Positions 21,912 through 33,800 of a DNA stretch of 64,000 nucleotides are shown here, piece by piece. The stretch is from Chamaelirium japonicum (taxonomy: Eukaryota; Streptophyta; Magnoliopsida; Liliales; Melanthiaceae), in assembly GCA_947650365.1 (NCBI GenBank), contig OX393553.1, positions 66,529,611 through 66,593,610 on the forward strand, written 5' to 3'. The notes beneath the pieces were generated by a model. That model worked only from the letters and a program-made list of their open reading frames with translations. It had not been told where the DNA came from and searched no databases. Each line of letters opens with the position of its first letter. The first letter of the stretch is position 1. A program made the translations under genes and the position numbers.

Positions 21912-23566
21912 TGCATTAGTGGTATGCGTTTCACGATTTTTTATGAAACCAACATGTGTGCGCATGATGAATGCGTGAAATCATCGAGGTTCTTACGCTT
22001 AGATCATGCATATGTATAGATTGTGCTTGTTCTATTAATCATTCTTGTAGGGCGCCACTATAAAAATCTAGATCTATGTTTTGTGCTTGCTACCGGGGGT
22101 CGGACCCCGAGTTAGCCAATGTCTGGATTTGCTCTCTATGTGTGTGGATATGTAATTGAGCCGTAGATTGGGCGAGTGATGGGGGTTGACCATCCTCGGT
22201 TCCCATGGCCTTTTTCCTAGGTGTGTTTTCTTTTCTTTCTAGGAAATTGTGTACGAGCGAGCACTTGCTCGAAGCGTACTAGACCTTTTTGGTTACAGAT
22301 CGATAAGAGAGAAGTGCCAAAGAAATCCACCATCGGGAGCGTAAGCGGAACCCTGGAGGATGAAGACGATCCGGCAAAGTGTTCGCGAGCGCGACAGAGG
22401 AGCCGGACCGAGGAACCTTGTGAAGAAAGCTAGAGGCCTGCGCTGTGCTAATTAGGTTCAGGGGTCGGACCCTGAACTTAATTCAGTTTGAATGGTTGCT
22501 TTCTTTATTAGTTCTTTATGTTTCATATCGAACCCCGATGAGATAATGTGATTATCAGTTTTCATAGGGACGTCTTTCCCCTCCGGTCCAAGCGATCGTT
22601 TGAGGATAGGATCCCACTAGATGACGCCTATTATTTAATTAACTTTTGATGTTAGTGGGATCCCATCACATATGGTTATGCCACCATTAGGTCAGCACCC
22701 GACTAGTCGGGTGTGCCTATTTGGTCAGCATCGAAATCAAAGATGAGATGGAGATCCATTGAACATCAATTGTCAAATTTATAAGCGAGGCGCCATGACT
22801 AGTGGGAGTCCTTTCCAGTGAGTCTAACTCTAGGATTAGCTCCAAAGCATTAGCGTGATAACCATTTTTGCAGAGCATCGATATTCTCGGAATGTGTAAT
22901 GTGACCCTTGAATGAAGAAATCCACTTGAGGTAGGGACTATGATATTCCGAGAATGATTAATGCTAGGCGAAGGGCTTGAACGCTAGTGGGAGCATGGTG
23001 TGACCATGGTCTAGTATATAGGAGGTCGCTACCTTTGCATTTGCATAAATTTATACTCGCAAAATAACCCTCAAATATATAAGGGATGTAATAGAGGACT
23101 TTTAGAGATCCTCTGGCCTCCACGGCTAATCACTTCATACTCGGGTGGAAGGGCATAACTCAACAACCCCCTCAGGTGAGAGTTGTTTTTTTCTATGCCA
23201 AGCTACTTAGTGATCTCCTTCGGGATATGGCGGTTACGGTGCCTCACATCCTAAGTACATGTGAGGTATTCGTTGCGAAGACAACGGTGATCATGTGGTA
23301 CTGGCCAAAAGATAACCATGGTCCATCAAAGTCCGTAGTTGGCAGATTTGGATAGGGTCAAAGGAAAGACCCGTGTAAGCGGAAGACCTGCACACTGCCC
23401 CCTCGGACAGGTGTAGCCTACTCCGAGATCTTACATACATGGTTAATTAATCCATAGAGATGGCTTCGCTTGAGGGTAGCGTTGACATATGGATATAATT
23501 AGCTTGTTTTAAAAATCCATAAAATAAGTTTTCATGCATTCTCATTATTCAATCTTTTATTTTCAG
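21912..23566 (+). other. Long untranslated leader of C1
   Basis: About 1.65 kb separates the primer site from gag, with no sizeable conserved ORF. It contains two hairpins sharing the core GGGGTCGGACCC (22094-22109 and 22456-22477). It ends in a strong pyrimidine tract and CAG placed directly before the gag ATG (23561-23566), which has the form of a 3' splice site. It may be a spliced or structured leader; the sequence alone does not decide. Confidence 0.6.
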
Positions 23567-24400
23567 ATGACTAAGTTAGACCCCCTGTCCGCTATCCTAA
23601 ATGACCACAAACTTACCGGTCCCAACTATGAGGACTGGAAGCGCAACCTGTACCTAGTCTTAAGGAATGGTAAGCACATGACATCCCTGAATGACCCTGA
23701 GCCGGATTTGCCAGGACCCAATGCCACAGAGGCACAGTTAAAGGCTTTCACTGACTGGAAGGAATCTAATGAAATATGTAAATGCTATATTATAACATCC
23801 TTGCAAACAACTCTGCAGAAGCAGGTCGAGGAGATGCCCGACGCTTCTGACATGATGTTGTATATGAAGGAGATGTTTGAAGGTCACAATCGCGTTACGC
23901 GATACCTTACCATCAAGAAACTCGTCGGCACTAAGATGTCCAATGGAACGCTGGTTTGGGAACACATGATGAAAATGTTTGGGTTCCAGAACAAACTAGC
24001 TACCATGGACATTATGCTAGAAGGCGAGGTGATGACAGACATCTTCCTCTCGTCACTGTCTGGAGCCTTTGAAGGCTTGGTCACCAACTTTAATTTAAAC
24101 AAGTTGGCTATGACAAATGCAGAGCTTCTGGGAGCTCTCCAGGCAGCTGAGGATGGCTTCAAGCAGAAGGGCGAAGCACTTCACATGCAACACAAATCCT
24201 TCAAGAAGTCTGGTAAACCTCAGGGCAAGAAACATAAGAAGAAACCTAAGTCTGCGCCTGTGCAGAACTCTGTTGGGGCCTCTGGGTCTGGAGAATCAAA
24301 GAAACCGGATATGAAGTGTTTCCGGTGTGGCCAGAAGGGTTATTGGAAGAAGGACTGTAAAAAGCCTCAGAATGCTGGTGAAGGTAATCTACAACTCTGA
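23567..24400 (+). CDS. gag of C1
   Basis: I prefer ATG 23567 (MTKLDPLSAILNDHKLTG) over ATG 23534, because the former starts the conserved Copia gag N-terminus LTGPNYEDWKRNL and follows the CAG. The product is 277 residues. The N-terminal two thirds are the UBN2/retrotran_gag-type helical capsid region (EMFEGHNRVTRYL, GEVMTDIFLSSLSGAFE). A basic KKSGKPQGKKHKKKPKS stretch and a zinc-knuckle region starting CFRCGQKGY follow, for RNA binding. The frame looks whole. It would form the cytoplasmic particle. Confidence 0.9.
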   Translation: MTKLDPLSAILNDHKLTGPNYEDWKRNLYLVLRNGKHMTSLNDPEPDLPGPNATEAQLKAFTDWKESNEICKCYIITSLQTTLQKQVEEMPDASDMMLYMKEMFEGHNRVTRYLTIKKLVGTKMSNGTLVWEHMMKMFGFQNKLATMDIMLEGEVMTDIFLSSLSGAFEGLVTNFNLNKLAMTNAELLGALQAAEDGFKQKGEALHMQHKSFKKSGKPQGKKHKKKPKSAPVQNSVGASGSGESKKPDMKCFRCGQKGYWKKDCKKPQNAGEGNLQL

Positions 24401-24448
24401 GTTGTTGAATCATTTCTTTCAAATAATAGTTCTTTTGCTAGTTGGATT

Positions 24449-24817
24449 GTGGATTCAGGATCCACTAACCATGCCTGTAACTCTCTTCAGGGGTTTCGGG
24501 AAAGCAGAAGGTTGCTTGATGGAGAGGTGACCTTGAGCATGGGAATTGAGGCCGTGGCTGCTGCTGAAGCTATTGGAGACGTTAATCTTAGTTTTTCGAA
24601 TAATATGACTTTGACTCTTAGAGATGTCTTTTATGTACCGTCCTTGAGACGTAACTTAATTTCTATTTCTTCTTTAGTTAATGAAGGTTATTTAGTTTAT
24701 TTTGATGCTTCTGGTGTGTCGTTTAAGCTGAATGAAACTTTTATAATAAGAGGAATGGTTCAGAATCATCTCTATATTGTCAGTCCTAAATTTGAAAAAG
24801 ATAACATAATAACTTAA
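24449..24817 (+). pseudogene. Aspartic protease region of C1 pol
   Basis: WIVDSGSTNHACNS gives the D-S-G active site, followed by LRDVFYVPSLRRNLISISSL, the typical Copia protease C-terminal motif. It lies just after gag. In Copia elements it cuts the polyprotein. Confidence 0.88.
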
Positions 24818-24871
24818 GCATTTAATGTTAATTCATCTAAGCGTAAGAAACCTTCAGAGAATTTAACCCAA

Positions 24872-25780
24872 TTGTGGCACTTACGGCTTGGGCATATTGC
24901 CTTAGACAGGATCCATAGGTTGGTGAAGGCCGGGCTTCTGGAAACAGATCCTACGGAGATCCTTCCCACCTGTGAATCTTGTCTGGAAGGCAAGATGACC
25001 AAGAGGGCCTTCAAAGGCAAAGGAGTGAGAGCTACTGAGGTATTGGAGCTAATCCATTCAGATGTATGTGGACCCATGAGCGTCAAGGCGATAGGAGGCC
25101 ATGAGTACTTCATCACTTTTACTGATGATTACTCAAGATATGGTTACATTTACCTTATGCATCGGAAGTCGGAATCCTTTGACATGTTCAAAGAGTTCAG
25201 GGCTGAAGTAGAAAAGCAGACAGGTAAATGTATAAAAACCCTTCGATCTGATCGAGGAGGTGAATACCTATCTGACGAGTTCCTTGGGTATTTGGTGGAG
25301 CATGGGATAACATCCCAGTTAACTGCTCCAGGTACCCCACAACAGAATGGAGTCTCTGAGAGAAGGAATCGAACCTTGTTGGACATGGTTCGAAGCATGA
25401 TGAGTCATGTCTGTTTACCAACGACCTTTAGAGGATATGCCCTTCAGACAGCAGTATATGTTCTGAACCACGTTCCATCTAAATCAGTGCCTCAGACCCC
25501 TAGAGAACAGTGGTCAAGGCAAAAGCCAACACTACAGCATTTCAGAATATGGGGATGTCCTGCACTTGTGCGGGTAGACAAGAGGGAAAAGATGGAGCCA
25601 AAGTCCAAAGCATGTTTGTTTGTAGGATATGCCAAAGAGACTAAAGGTGGACTATTTTATGATCCTGAGGAAAAGAAGGTAATCGTTTCAACGAATGCCA
25701 TTTTCCTAGAACATGATTATATTATGGACTACAAACCTGCTAGTAAGGTAGTTCTGGATAAGCTACTGGGTACTAGATCA
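24872..25780 (+). pseudogene. Integrase region of C1 pol
   Basis: The GAG-pre-integrase zinc region ([13 protein letters not shown], then CESCLEGKM) leads to the core: [32 protein letters not shown] and [19 protein letters not shown], i.e. the DDE series. [16 protein letters not shown] tail follows. Integrase lying before RT is diagnostic for Ty1/Copia. This piece is continuous with the start of RT in one open stretch to about 26401. Confidence 0.92.
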
Positions 25781-25969
25781 GAGAGCGCATCCGAAAGCAT
25801 AGTGGGAGCTGACATCACAGACACTAATATACCAGATACTATAGAACCTATTAATCCTGTAACACAACCATCACCTCGTCACAATGGGAGAAGCATCAGA
25901 GCTCCTGACAGATACTATGGAGAAGCCTTATTGGTTGATCCAGAAGGTCAGGAGGATGACCCACTGAGC

Positions 25970-27535
25970 TACGATGAGGCAGTGGGAGCTTCTGACGGCT
26001 CTGACTGGCAAAAGGCTATGGAGGCAGAAATTGCATCAATGTCCCATAACGCAGTCTGGACTCTTGTTACACCATCATCCAATATTAAACCTATTGGGTG
26101 TAAGTGGGTGTATAAGAAGAAGAGAGAACCCGATGGAACAATTGATACTTATAAAGCTAGATTAGTTGCCAAGGGTTATACCCAGAGAGAAGGAATCGAC
26201 TTTGACAAAACCTTCTCGCCGGTAGCTATGATAAAGTCTATTCGGATCCTCCTATCTATTGCAGCCCATTACAACTGGGAGATCTGGCAAATGGATGTCA
26301 AGACAGCATTCCTTAACGGGAATTTGGAAGAAGACATTTATATGATGCAGCCACCAGGTTTTGAGTCAGAAGGTCAGGAACATCTAGTTTGCAAGTTGTA
26401 AAAGTCTATTTATGGACTAAAGCAAGCATCTAGAAGTTGGAACATCCGTTTTGATCAGGCAATCCAGTCATATGGATTTACTCAAAACGAGGATGAACCA
26501 TGTGTATACAAGAGGAGTGATAAGACTACAGTGGTATATTTGATACTTTACGTAGACGATATTCTACTCATTGAAAATGATGTTGGAACATTGTCAACGG
26601 TAAAGGTCTAGTTGTCAACACAGTTCGATATGCAAGACCTAAGTGAAGCGAGTTATGTTTTGGGGATCAAGGTAACACGTGATCACCAGAACAGGATTTT
26701 CTCGCTGTCACAGGCCACGTATATAGATAAGGTTATGGCTAGGTTTGACATGCAAAACTCCAAGAAGGGTTTTGTGCCATTTAAACATGGCATAAAACTG
26801 TCTAAGGATCAATGTCCTAAGACACCTGAGGAGAGAGCAGAAATGCAGAAGATACCTTATGCTTCGGCATTAGGTAGTCTAATATATGCTATGCATTGTA
26901 CAAGGCCAGATATCTGTTTCGCAGTAGGCATGATGGGTCGGTTTCAGTCGAATCCGGGTCCATATCACTGGACAGCAGTGAAGTGTATACTCAAGTACCT
27001 ACGTAGAACAAGGGACTATAAGTTGGTTTACACTGCACAAGAACTGACGCCGATTGGATACATAGATTCTGACTTTATGTTAGATTTAGAATCCAGAAAA
27101 TCGACATCAGGTTTTGTGTTTATGTTAGGAGGAGCAGCGGTTAGTTGGCAGAGTGTGAAGCAGAAATGCATCGCAGACTCTACCACAGAGGCTGAGTACA
27201 TTGCAGCGTGCGAGGCCGCCAAAGAGGCGGTATGACTCATGAAATTCCTTACGGATTTGGGATACGTACCAGAGGCCCAGTTACCTATTGTGCTTTACTG
27301 CGACAATAGTGGGGCGGTAGCACAAGCTAAGGAGCCAAGACATCACCAAAAGGGGAAGCACATCGAGCGCAAGTTCCACTTGATTCGGCAGTTTCAAAAG
27401 CAAGGGCGAGTAGCGGTGACATAGATTGCATCTACAGATAATGTTGTTGATCCTTTCACAAAGGCAATACCTATCAAGGCATTCGAGCGACATGTGGACG
27501 CGATGGGAGTCAAAATCGTTTTGCTACGCTAGACC
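25970..27535 (+). pseudogene. Reverse transcriptase and RNase H region of C1 pol
   Basis: RT starts near [12 protein letters not shown] and shows [58 protein letters not shown] and the catalytic YVDDI near 26550. RNase H is marked by YKLVYTAQELTPIGYIDSDF, SRKSTSGFVFMLGGAAVSWQ, ADSTTEAEYIAACEAAKEAV and YCDNSGAVAQAKEPRHHQKG. The end lies just before the polypurine tract. It is broken in a few places. Confidence 0.9.
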
Positions 27536-27546
27536 AAGTGGGAGAT
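27536..27546 (+). other. Polypurine tract of C1
   Basis: AAGTGGGAGAT sits directly before the right LTR, as is usual for plant Copia elements. Confidence 0.9.
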
Positions 27547-29682
27547 TGTTAGGATTGATATGTTCTAAGCTTGTAAAACTTTATGTTTTGGTCTAATAAA
27601 GATTGATAGTTATTATTATATAAGATGCATAATGGTATATAACATAGTTATGTGTTCTTTTAAGAACAGAGAGCCATGGTTATATGGTAGTCCACTGAGT
27701 TGAAGACTGAGTGGATTGGTCTCATATAATCTAAATCAGTTCGCAGCTATGATCAGGTTGGTCGCCTCATCATGATAAGATGTTGGCGATGACAGTTCAT
27801 GGGAAGTCTTCACCATGGTCATCACCAGGCACAGTGTCTGTGGCTGAACGGAACTAACACGGTGTACAGATCAGTGAGCAGACACTGGTACGCTAAGCCG
27901 TGTTTCTGCTTAGGGTAAAACGGTCCTAAACCCTGAGAAACCACGTCTGATGGACTAACCAGTTACGTGGTGCTTTGGCGCACCAATGTGTGAGGATCCG
28001 TATGCAGTGATCCAAAACCACGGTGTACTGGGTTACTCGGCTGGCGTTGCATTAGTGTGTCACTCCTGCAGGCCATCCATACCCCTGAAGGGAGGTGCGT
28101 TCCTTGGTATGACTTACACTGTACCAAACCCAGGCCTGGTGGTCATCAGTTTTGACTGTTGATCGGGTTTGATTACTCGACGGGGTAATCAGAGGTACGA
28201 TGTATAGGTCAACCTGGAAGGAACCAAGTCATATGATCATTCGAGTCTGACGGTAGTCTCCACCGCTCGAAGTGAATCATGGCATCAAGTGGAGGGACAG
28301 CGGGTTTACCACTACTAAGCGAAGAGCAGGGGTATGATGGAGAACATAGTAAGTCTGGGTGAATTGGAGTGCAGCCTGCGTCGCACTCTGGGTGGCTACG
28401 CAGGTTAACTCGAGCTCAGAGGATCGATGGTACACTCGGGTAGTGTGTCGATCGAGCTTGAGTTGGAAGCCATGAACCTCGGTCCCTGATGGTTCCACCT
28501 TATCAACATTCTGTACGGTTCTTGAACCATCTCCTCGGAACACCATAAGCACAAGGAGGAAGAAAGAAGTATACGCTCCGTGTGTGCTTGGCACTAGAGC
28601 ACGGTAGATGTGTAACTATATACGAGTACTAAGGGTTATGCCCGAGACTAGTACAGAGGCGCATGTAGTAATCCTTAGCCAGAAGTGAACTTCGCTGCAT
28701 AGGTGCGATGCACCGGGGTATGCTACGAGTTGACTAGTTGACTTTGCTAGAGGCACCCTCCGGTGGCCTCAGTTAATAGTAGGTAACTAGTAGAAATCAC
28801 TTAGGAAATGGCTGTTAGGTATCGCACGCTAGAAATGGTCAAAATGAGGCGTCAGGGCGTTTTGGTAAAAACCTCACTCTGTCGGACCTCACTGTTGGCC
28901 GACCCTAGTAGTGGGACACCTTGCTAGGGTCGGCCCTATGATGTAGGGATGAGAATGCCTCATCTATAGGGCCGGCCATATAGATAGGGATAGGGCTTTG
29001 AAACGGATAAAGTCGAGCCCTAAAAAGTGGGAAAACGGATAAATACAAGGAGAGATAAAAGGGTGAGATTGTAGAGATAATTGTGGGAGGTCTTTATCCC
29101 CTTGGATCCTTATCCAAGGGGGTAGGCCAGCCCTATATAAAGGGGCATATGGGGCTGGTCATATGTGTGGAAAAAACCGAACCCCCCTCCCCTCTTATCT
29201 CTTTAGTTCTCTCCCTAATCCATCTCCCGTTTCCCGCTTGCAACTTCGTCTTCCTCGCGTGGAGTTCTGAAGAAGGAGAATGGTCATTTTTCGGAGGCAC
29301 TCAGAGATCCGAGGGCGACGTTCCGTGCATCGTGTGAGATCGGGTGAACAAGAAGGCAACGTCTCCAATCGTACCATCGGCATCTTCACGAACGATCTTC
29401 CGTCTCCATCGACAAAGAAGACAATTCTCCGCGTTTAAAAGATCCGTACGAAAAGTATGTGTAATCTAATATGTAGATCTAGCGAGTATTATGATTTGCA
29501 TACATGCTAGTTAATCATCACTCTAGATTGCCGTTAGGGTTTTCGATTCACGTGCATACACATGCACATATATGTAGATTAGTTTCTATGAAAGTTTAAA
29601 TCGTGTAACGTGCACCATGAACGGTCTTTCGACCGCAAAATCGTTTCCGCTGCGAGCCTCTACCATGGATTTATTTCCAACA
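27547..29682 (+). repeat. 3' LTR of C1
   Basis: It pairs with 19807-21897. It includes a block of about 40 bp near 28935-28975, where a GGGCCGGCC-like segment is repeated, that the left LTR does not have. It ends TTTCCAACA before the target repeat gtgcg. Confidence 0.95.
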
Positions 29683-29744
29683 GTGCGGGCCTATTTTACG
29701 TGTGTGAATTAGGTTCGACCCGTGGGCTAATTTCAATACCCATA
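29683..29744 (-). repeat. 3' LTR of T2, second part (right of C1)
   Basis: The first five bases are the C1 target duplication. The rest aligns with 44224-44283 of the other T2 LTR (CGGGCCTATTTTACGTGTG..., TTCAATACCC). Together with 17573-19806 it makes an LTR of about 2.29 kb. The T2 polypurine tract follows at about 29745-29757 (minus: TTGAGGGGGCGTT). Confidence 0.92.
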
Positions 29745-29821
29745 AACGCCCCCTCAAGTTTGAGTGCGCCCGCTGGAAACGCGTAGCGCTTGGACTTGAC
29801 CTGCGTACTCGTGTGGGATTA

Positions 29822-29837
29822 GGTCTTTATAAGGACC
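29822..29837 (+). promoter_or_regulatory. Candidate antisense promoter box of T2
   Basis: GGTCTTTATAAGGACC lies 78 bp inside the 3' LTR and matches the T1 box (GGTCTATTTAAGGACC on the minus strand at 13929-13914) in length, ends and direction. An ATG (29865) follows about 30 bp downstream, with basic codons GLKKKALARV. It is oriented to drive the + strand antisense ORF. Confidence 0.55.
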
Positions 29838-30890
29838 CCCGTTTCCTTGTTTCTCTTCATTGTTGATGGTTCCCGGCGGCTTGAAGAAGAAAGCTCTTGC
29901 TAGGGTTCCTTGCTTCGCGACGATGACGCGGAGGATGAAGATGGTTACGTCATGGAGCTCGAGAAGGAGGGGAGATCGCCGGATCGCGGAGGGCGGAAGG
30001 TCGCAGGCGAGGTGGTCCCCTTTCTTCTCCTCCTCCTCCTTCTTCTTCTTCTTCTTCCCGGTTCTGGTCCGTGCGTGCGGGAACGGCAGTAGCATAGCGG
30101 CAGCGGCAGCGCGACAGCAGCAGCGGGCGCGGGGGCTGGCGCAACAGCGGTGCACACACGGCAGGGGGCATGGCAAGCGGGCCGGTAGCCGGCGGGGCGC
30201 AGTAACAGCGGCAGCGTCGGTGCGGCGCGGGGGCCGGTGCTGCGATGCGCGCGTGGCGGGCCCGGAGGCACAACGCGGTGGTCGGCGCGGCAGGGTGGTT
30301 GGCGACCGCGGTGGGGTGTGCGCGCGTGCGGGGCACGGTGGCCGGCGCGGCGGGCGCGGCGCGCGACGGGCTGGTGCACGCGGTGGCCGGAGCTGCGGCG
30401 CACGCGCGCGCGTGCGGGGCATGGTGGCCGGCACGACGCGCGGCGGGCTGGTGGCCGGTGCGGTGGGTGGCTGGCTGCCGGTGCGGCTGGCGGGCGCGGT
30501 GGCCGGCGTGGGTCGTGGCAAGGCGGCTGGCGACCGGTATGGCTGGCGGGCGCGGTGGCCGGTGGGGGCCACGGCAGGGTGGCTGACGATCGGTGCGGCT
30601 GTCGGGCGTGGTGGCCGGCGTGGGCAGAGGCCGATAGCACCCCCCCTCCCTGCGGGTTTAAACAGGAGAGAGGGGGTCGCAGTTTTTTGTCGTGGGCCCC
30701 CTCTTGCTTCTTTATTTTTGCAGATGGGGCCGGCGGCTTTTTAGCCGAGGCCCCCTCTCGTTTCTTCATTTTGGCATTCAGGGTCTGCGGCCTTTTAGCC
30801 GAGGCTTCGTTTTTTTTTGTGCTTTTCTCTGTATTCGACTTGTACTTTTCTTGCTATCTGACTTGGGCTTTGTCTCCCTCCTTTTTTTCA
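29838..30890 (+). other. T2 antisense leader: GC-rich low-complexity region, probable 5' exon and intron
   Basis: 30020-30620 is made of GGCGCGG/GGTGGCCGGC imperfect repeats, which explains the long shadow ORFs on both strands. 30620-30890 is T-rich and ends in a strong acceptor (TTTTTTTTCAG, AG at 30890-30891). The T1 region has an aligned acceptor at 13048 (minus). I think most of this is leader and intron of the antisense transcript and not coding. Confidence 0.5.
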
Positions 30891-30891
30891 G

Positions 30892-33800
30892 GTCTCGTCG
30901 TTACGAGAGTTTTCCAAGTTCCGGCTGGATCGTCGATGCGGTCTCCCACGGGAGAACGCATCTTCGTTTCCCTTTTGCGCAAGTCCTCGACCCCCGTGCT
31001 TCGAGACAGGAGGCCAAACTGTCAGTACTTCAGCTTTCGACGCATGAGCGAGTTTGTGAGGATGGTGTGGCCGACGGCTCTTGTAGTGTGTTGAAACTTG
31101 GCGAGTGTATCCTCACTGACGAAGGATCTTCACGGCAGGTTGTTCGGCCAAGTTTGGGGTTGTTGCTTTGAAGATATGCTCCTATCATACACGGTGGGGT
31201 GTGGAGATTCAACCGCGTGGAGATGTCACATATCTGGGAGGTTTCCGGGACTGGATGCGAGAGCTGTCTAGCGCGTTGGAGGTAGAGCCAGGGATGGAGT
31301 GTTTGGCAAGGTTCATGGAGCCAGCTTGTTGGGAGTACAGCCGACCAGACGGTATGTACCGGGCTCTTTGCAAGCAGTGGTGCCCTGAAACCAACACCTT
31401 TTTGACCAGAGCAGGTGAAATCGGAATCACCCTTCGTGACATGCACATTGTCTCCGGATGCCTAGAAGTTCGGAGCTATTATCAAGAGGAGGTTCCTTCT
31501 TTGGAGGTCTTGACGGACCCAGATGAGTCTCCTAGCTCCTGCCTCTTGCTTTTTAAGGCATATGCTATTATAGCGGTGCGCAAGCGGTCAGACCGAGTAC
31601 TTCACTCGGATTGGGTGGACTTCTGGTTTCGAGGAGAGTATCGTCAAGTTCCTCCTTTGAATCACCCGATGTGGAAGTATGCATCGTCGAAGAGACTGGC
31701 ACCTGGCACTTTTCGACGGCCTATTGAATCTTTAAGAAAAGAATGGTGCTCCATGGCTATGGCGCAGCGCCCCTGGGAGGTATTAGGACTGGAGGAATGT
31801 AGTGACGTTTGGCGTGCTGCTTACTGGTCAGCGGGGTTGGTACTTTTTCTTTGCCGCTTTGCTCTGCCCTGGAATGGGGATGTGATACGTCCTGGGACCT
31901 TCCTTGCAGCTGCTCAGATGGTGAACGGAGAATTTCTTAACCTGGCGCCGGCGATCCTTTGCTCGTTGTACCAAGGGCTTAGTGGAACATACTGGAGTCT
32001 ATCGAGTGTGGATAATGCAAGAGGGGAAGTAGGCTGGGCCAGTTCCTTTTGCCCCCTGTATTACCTTTATGGTTGGATTGGGCTCCACTTCCCGAAGGGG
32101 ATCTTTGCAGCGCGTGGACCTTCGACCTCGGTGCCCTTCCTTCCTTGTGTAGGAGGTGTGATGAATGCTTATCATGCGTGGGAGCGTCCGAGGCCCAGTG
32201 CTCGGGAGTGGTTGAGACGTATGGGCCCTTCTGACTTTGACTTTGTATCAGAGAATGCATTTGCACCTTCTACAAGATCCTTGGTATGTGATGGGCCAGA
32301 GATGACCGAGCACTTGTACTGGAGTATAGTGAGTTGCAGGCCCGGGTATCTCGTCTGGCATCGTGGGGATGCAGTGGAGGTGGCACGGTACTCTCCCCAC
32401 CGGTTTGCTCGACAGCAGGGTTTCCGCCAAGAGTTGCCGGGGACTCCTTTGCGCATGCAGTCACGTTACACTCCGCAGGAAGCGTACCGCCTCTGGGGAG
32501 CCCTTTATGACCGATTTACTGGGTGTATTTTCTCACCGAGGATTAAGCCAGGCGGAAAGGATGCTGCAACTCCTGAGTATCGCTGCTGGGTCAATGAGTC
32601 AGTGCTTCCCTTCTTGGCTAGCTTTCCACTGGACGTCCTTGCTAGCAGTGAGCGGGCTGACTTTTCTTTTGACCTTTTGGCGGGGTCAGAGGATCGCCGT
32701 CTTTGATCCAAGGAGCGACGATCGGAGAGGCCTCACGACGATCGAGAAAGTACTTCCCGAGCTTCTCCTTCTGTGCAAGAGGTCGAGATGGCTTCGTCTA
32801 CCAAGGTTCAGAGTCTTCTTGAGACTCTGACTTCTTGGAGTGGACGTGCTTTTCCCAAGAAAAGGAAGTTGGATTTCTTGTGTGAGGCAGCTTTGGATGA
32901 CGCTAATGAGGCAGCGCCAGCTCAAGAGGGAGAGCCAGGGCTTTTTACCGATGGGGTAATCCCTCTTTCTGGGGTAGCTTCATCGGGCGTCGCAGGTATC
33001 TCTCGCTTCTAGTTGCTCATGGATTTCTTTGCTTGTATTCTTATTTCGTTGGCTGAGTTGTTTAACTCTCATTTTGGTAGGTTCTGCTGGATTGGACTGC
33101 GAGTCTGCCCCCAACGGGGTTAGGCAAGAATGCTCTCCCATCAGAGCGACGTTGATCGAGAGTGGCGGGCTGGATGTACCCTGAGATAACTTGGAGCTTT
33201 TGGGAGCGTGTGGAGCAGATTTTGCCGGCAGTGCTGTCAACCTGGACGATATTGACATGTGGCAGTTGGGCTTTGGGGAGGAGGATGAAGTATCCAGTGT
33301 AGGGAGAGAACAGACTCCTCTGGTCAAACCCGGTATTCTGGCAGAGATTACCCCCACGGTCGTTTCGTCGGAAGGTTTGCCTGTAGCTTCTCCTTCAGCT
33401 CCGGTAGTACCGCTGACTATTATCACGACGATGGTTCAAGAGGCGGTTCCTGTGCTTGAGCCTTCACGACCGGAGCCTACCCCGTCGGTGCACTCAGGGG
33501 CTGATAAGCAAAAGTGTAGCTCACGAGGCCTTCTTTCTGCGCTTCTTTTAGAGAGCTGTCGGAAGTATATTCAGGCAACGCTCGCACCTTTTCAGGGTCT
33601 TGATGCTTTGAATGACTGGTGGGTCCTTGAGGGACCTGAGTTTTGCAAGAGTTTGGCGGCTTTCCAGGTAGATGGCTCTTTGTTTGAGGCATGGATGCAT
33701 GCTTTCTTGGCGGACAGTGAAGCTCATCGCTTGAAATGGGCTTTGATGTAAGATGACCTTCCCCTGATACTAGCAAAAGCCGAGGACGAGGAGCGTCGTC

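Larger units (their letters stand above)
19807..29682 (+). mobile_element. Ty1/Copia LTR retrotransposon C1, nested in the T2 LTR
   Basis: It has LTRs of 2091 bp (19807-21897) and 2136 bp (27547-29682). Perfect target duplications gtgcg lie at 19802-19806 and 29683-29687, and the intact T2 LTR at 44221-44228 shows the single empty site. PBS, long leader, gag, protease, integrase before RT, and RNase H follow in Copia order. Gag looks whole and pol has about five breaks. LTRs differ by roughly 3-4% in the part compared, plus one block of about 40 bp present only in the right LTR (near 28935). I do not assign a Copia lineage. Confidence 0.97.

Noticed and set aside
29860-30769. Long overlapping ORFs on both strands in the GC-rich region (270-294 codons)
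   Set aside because: They are made of A/R/P/G-rich low-complexity sequence with near-mirror frames, have no domain, and lie in the non-conserved 3' region of T2.
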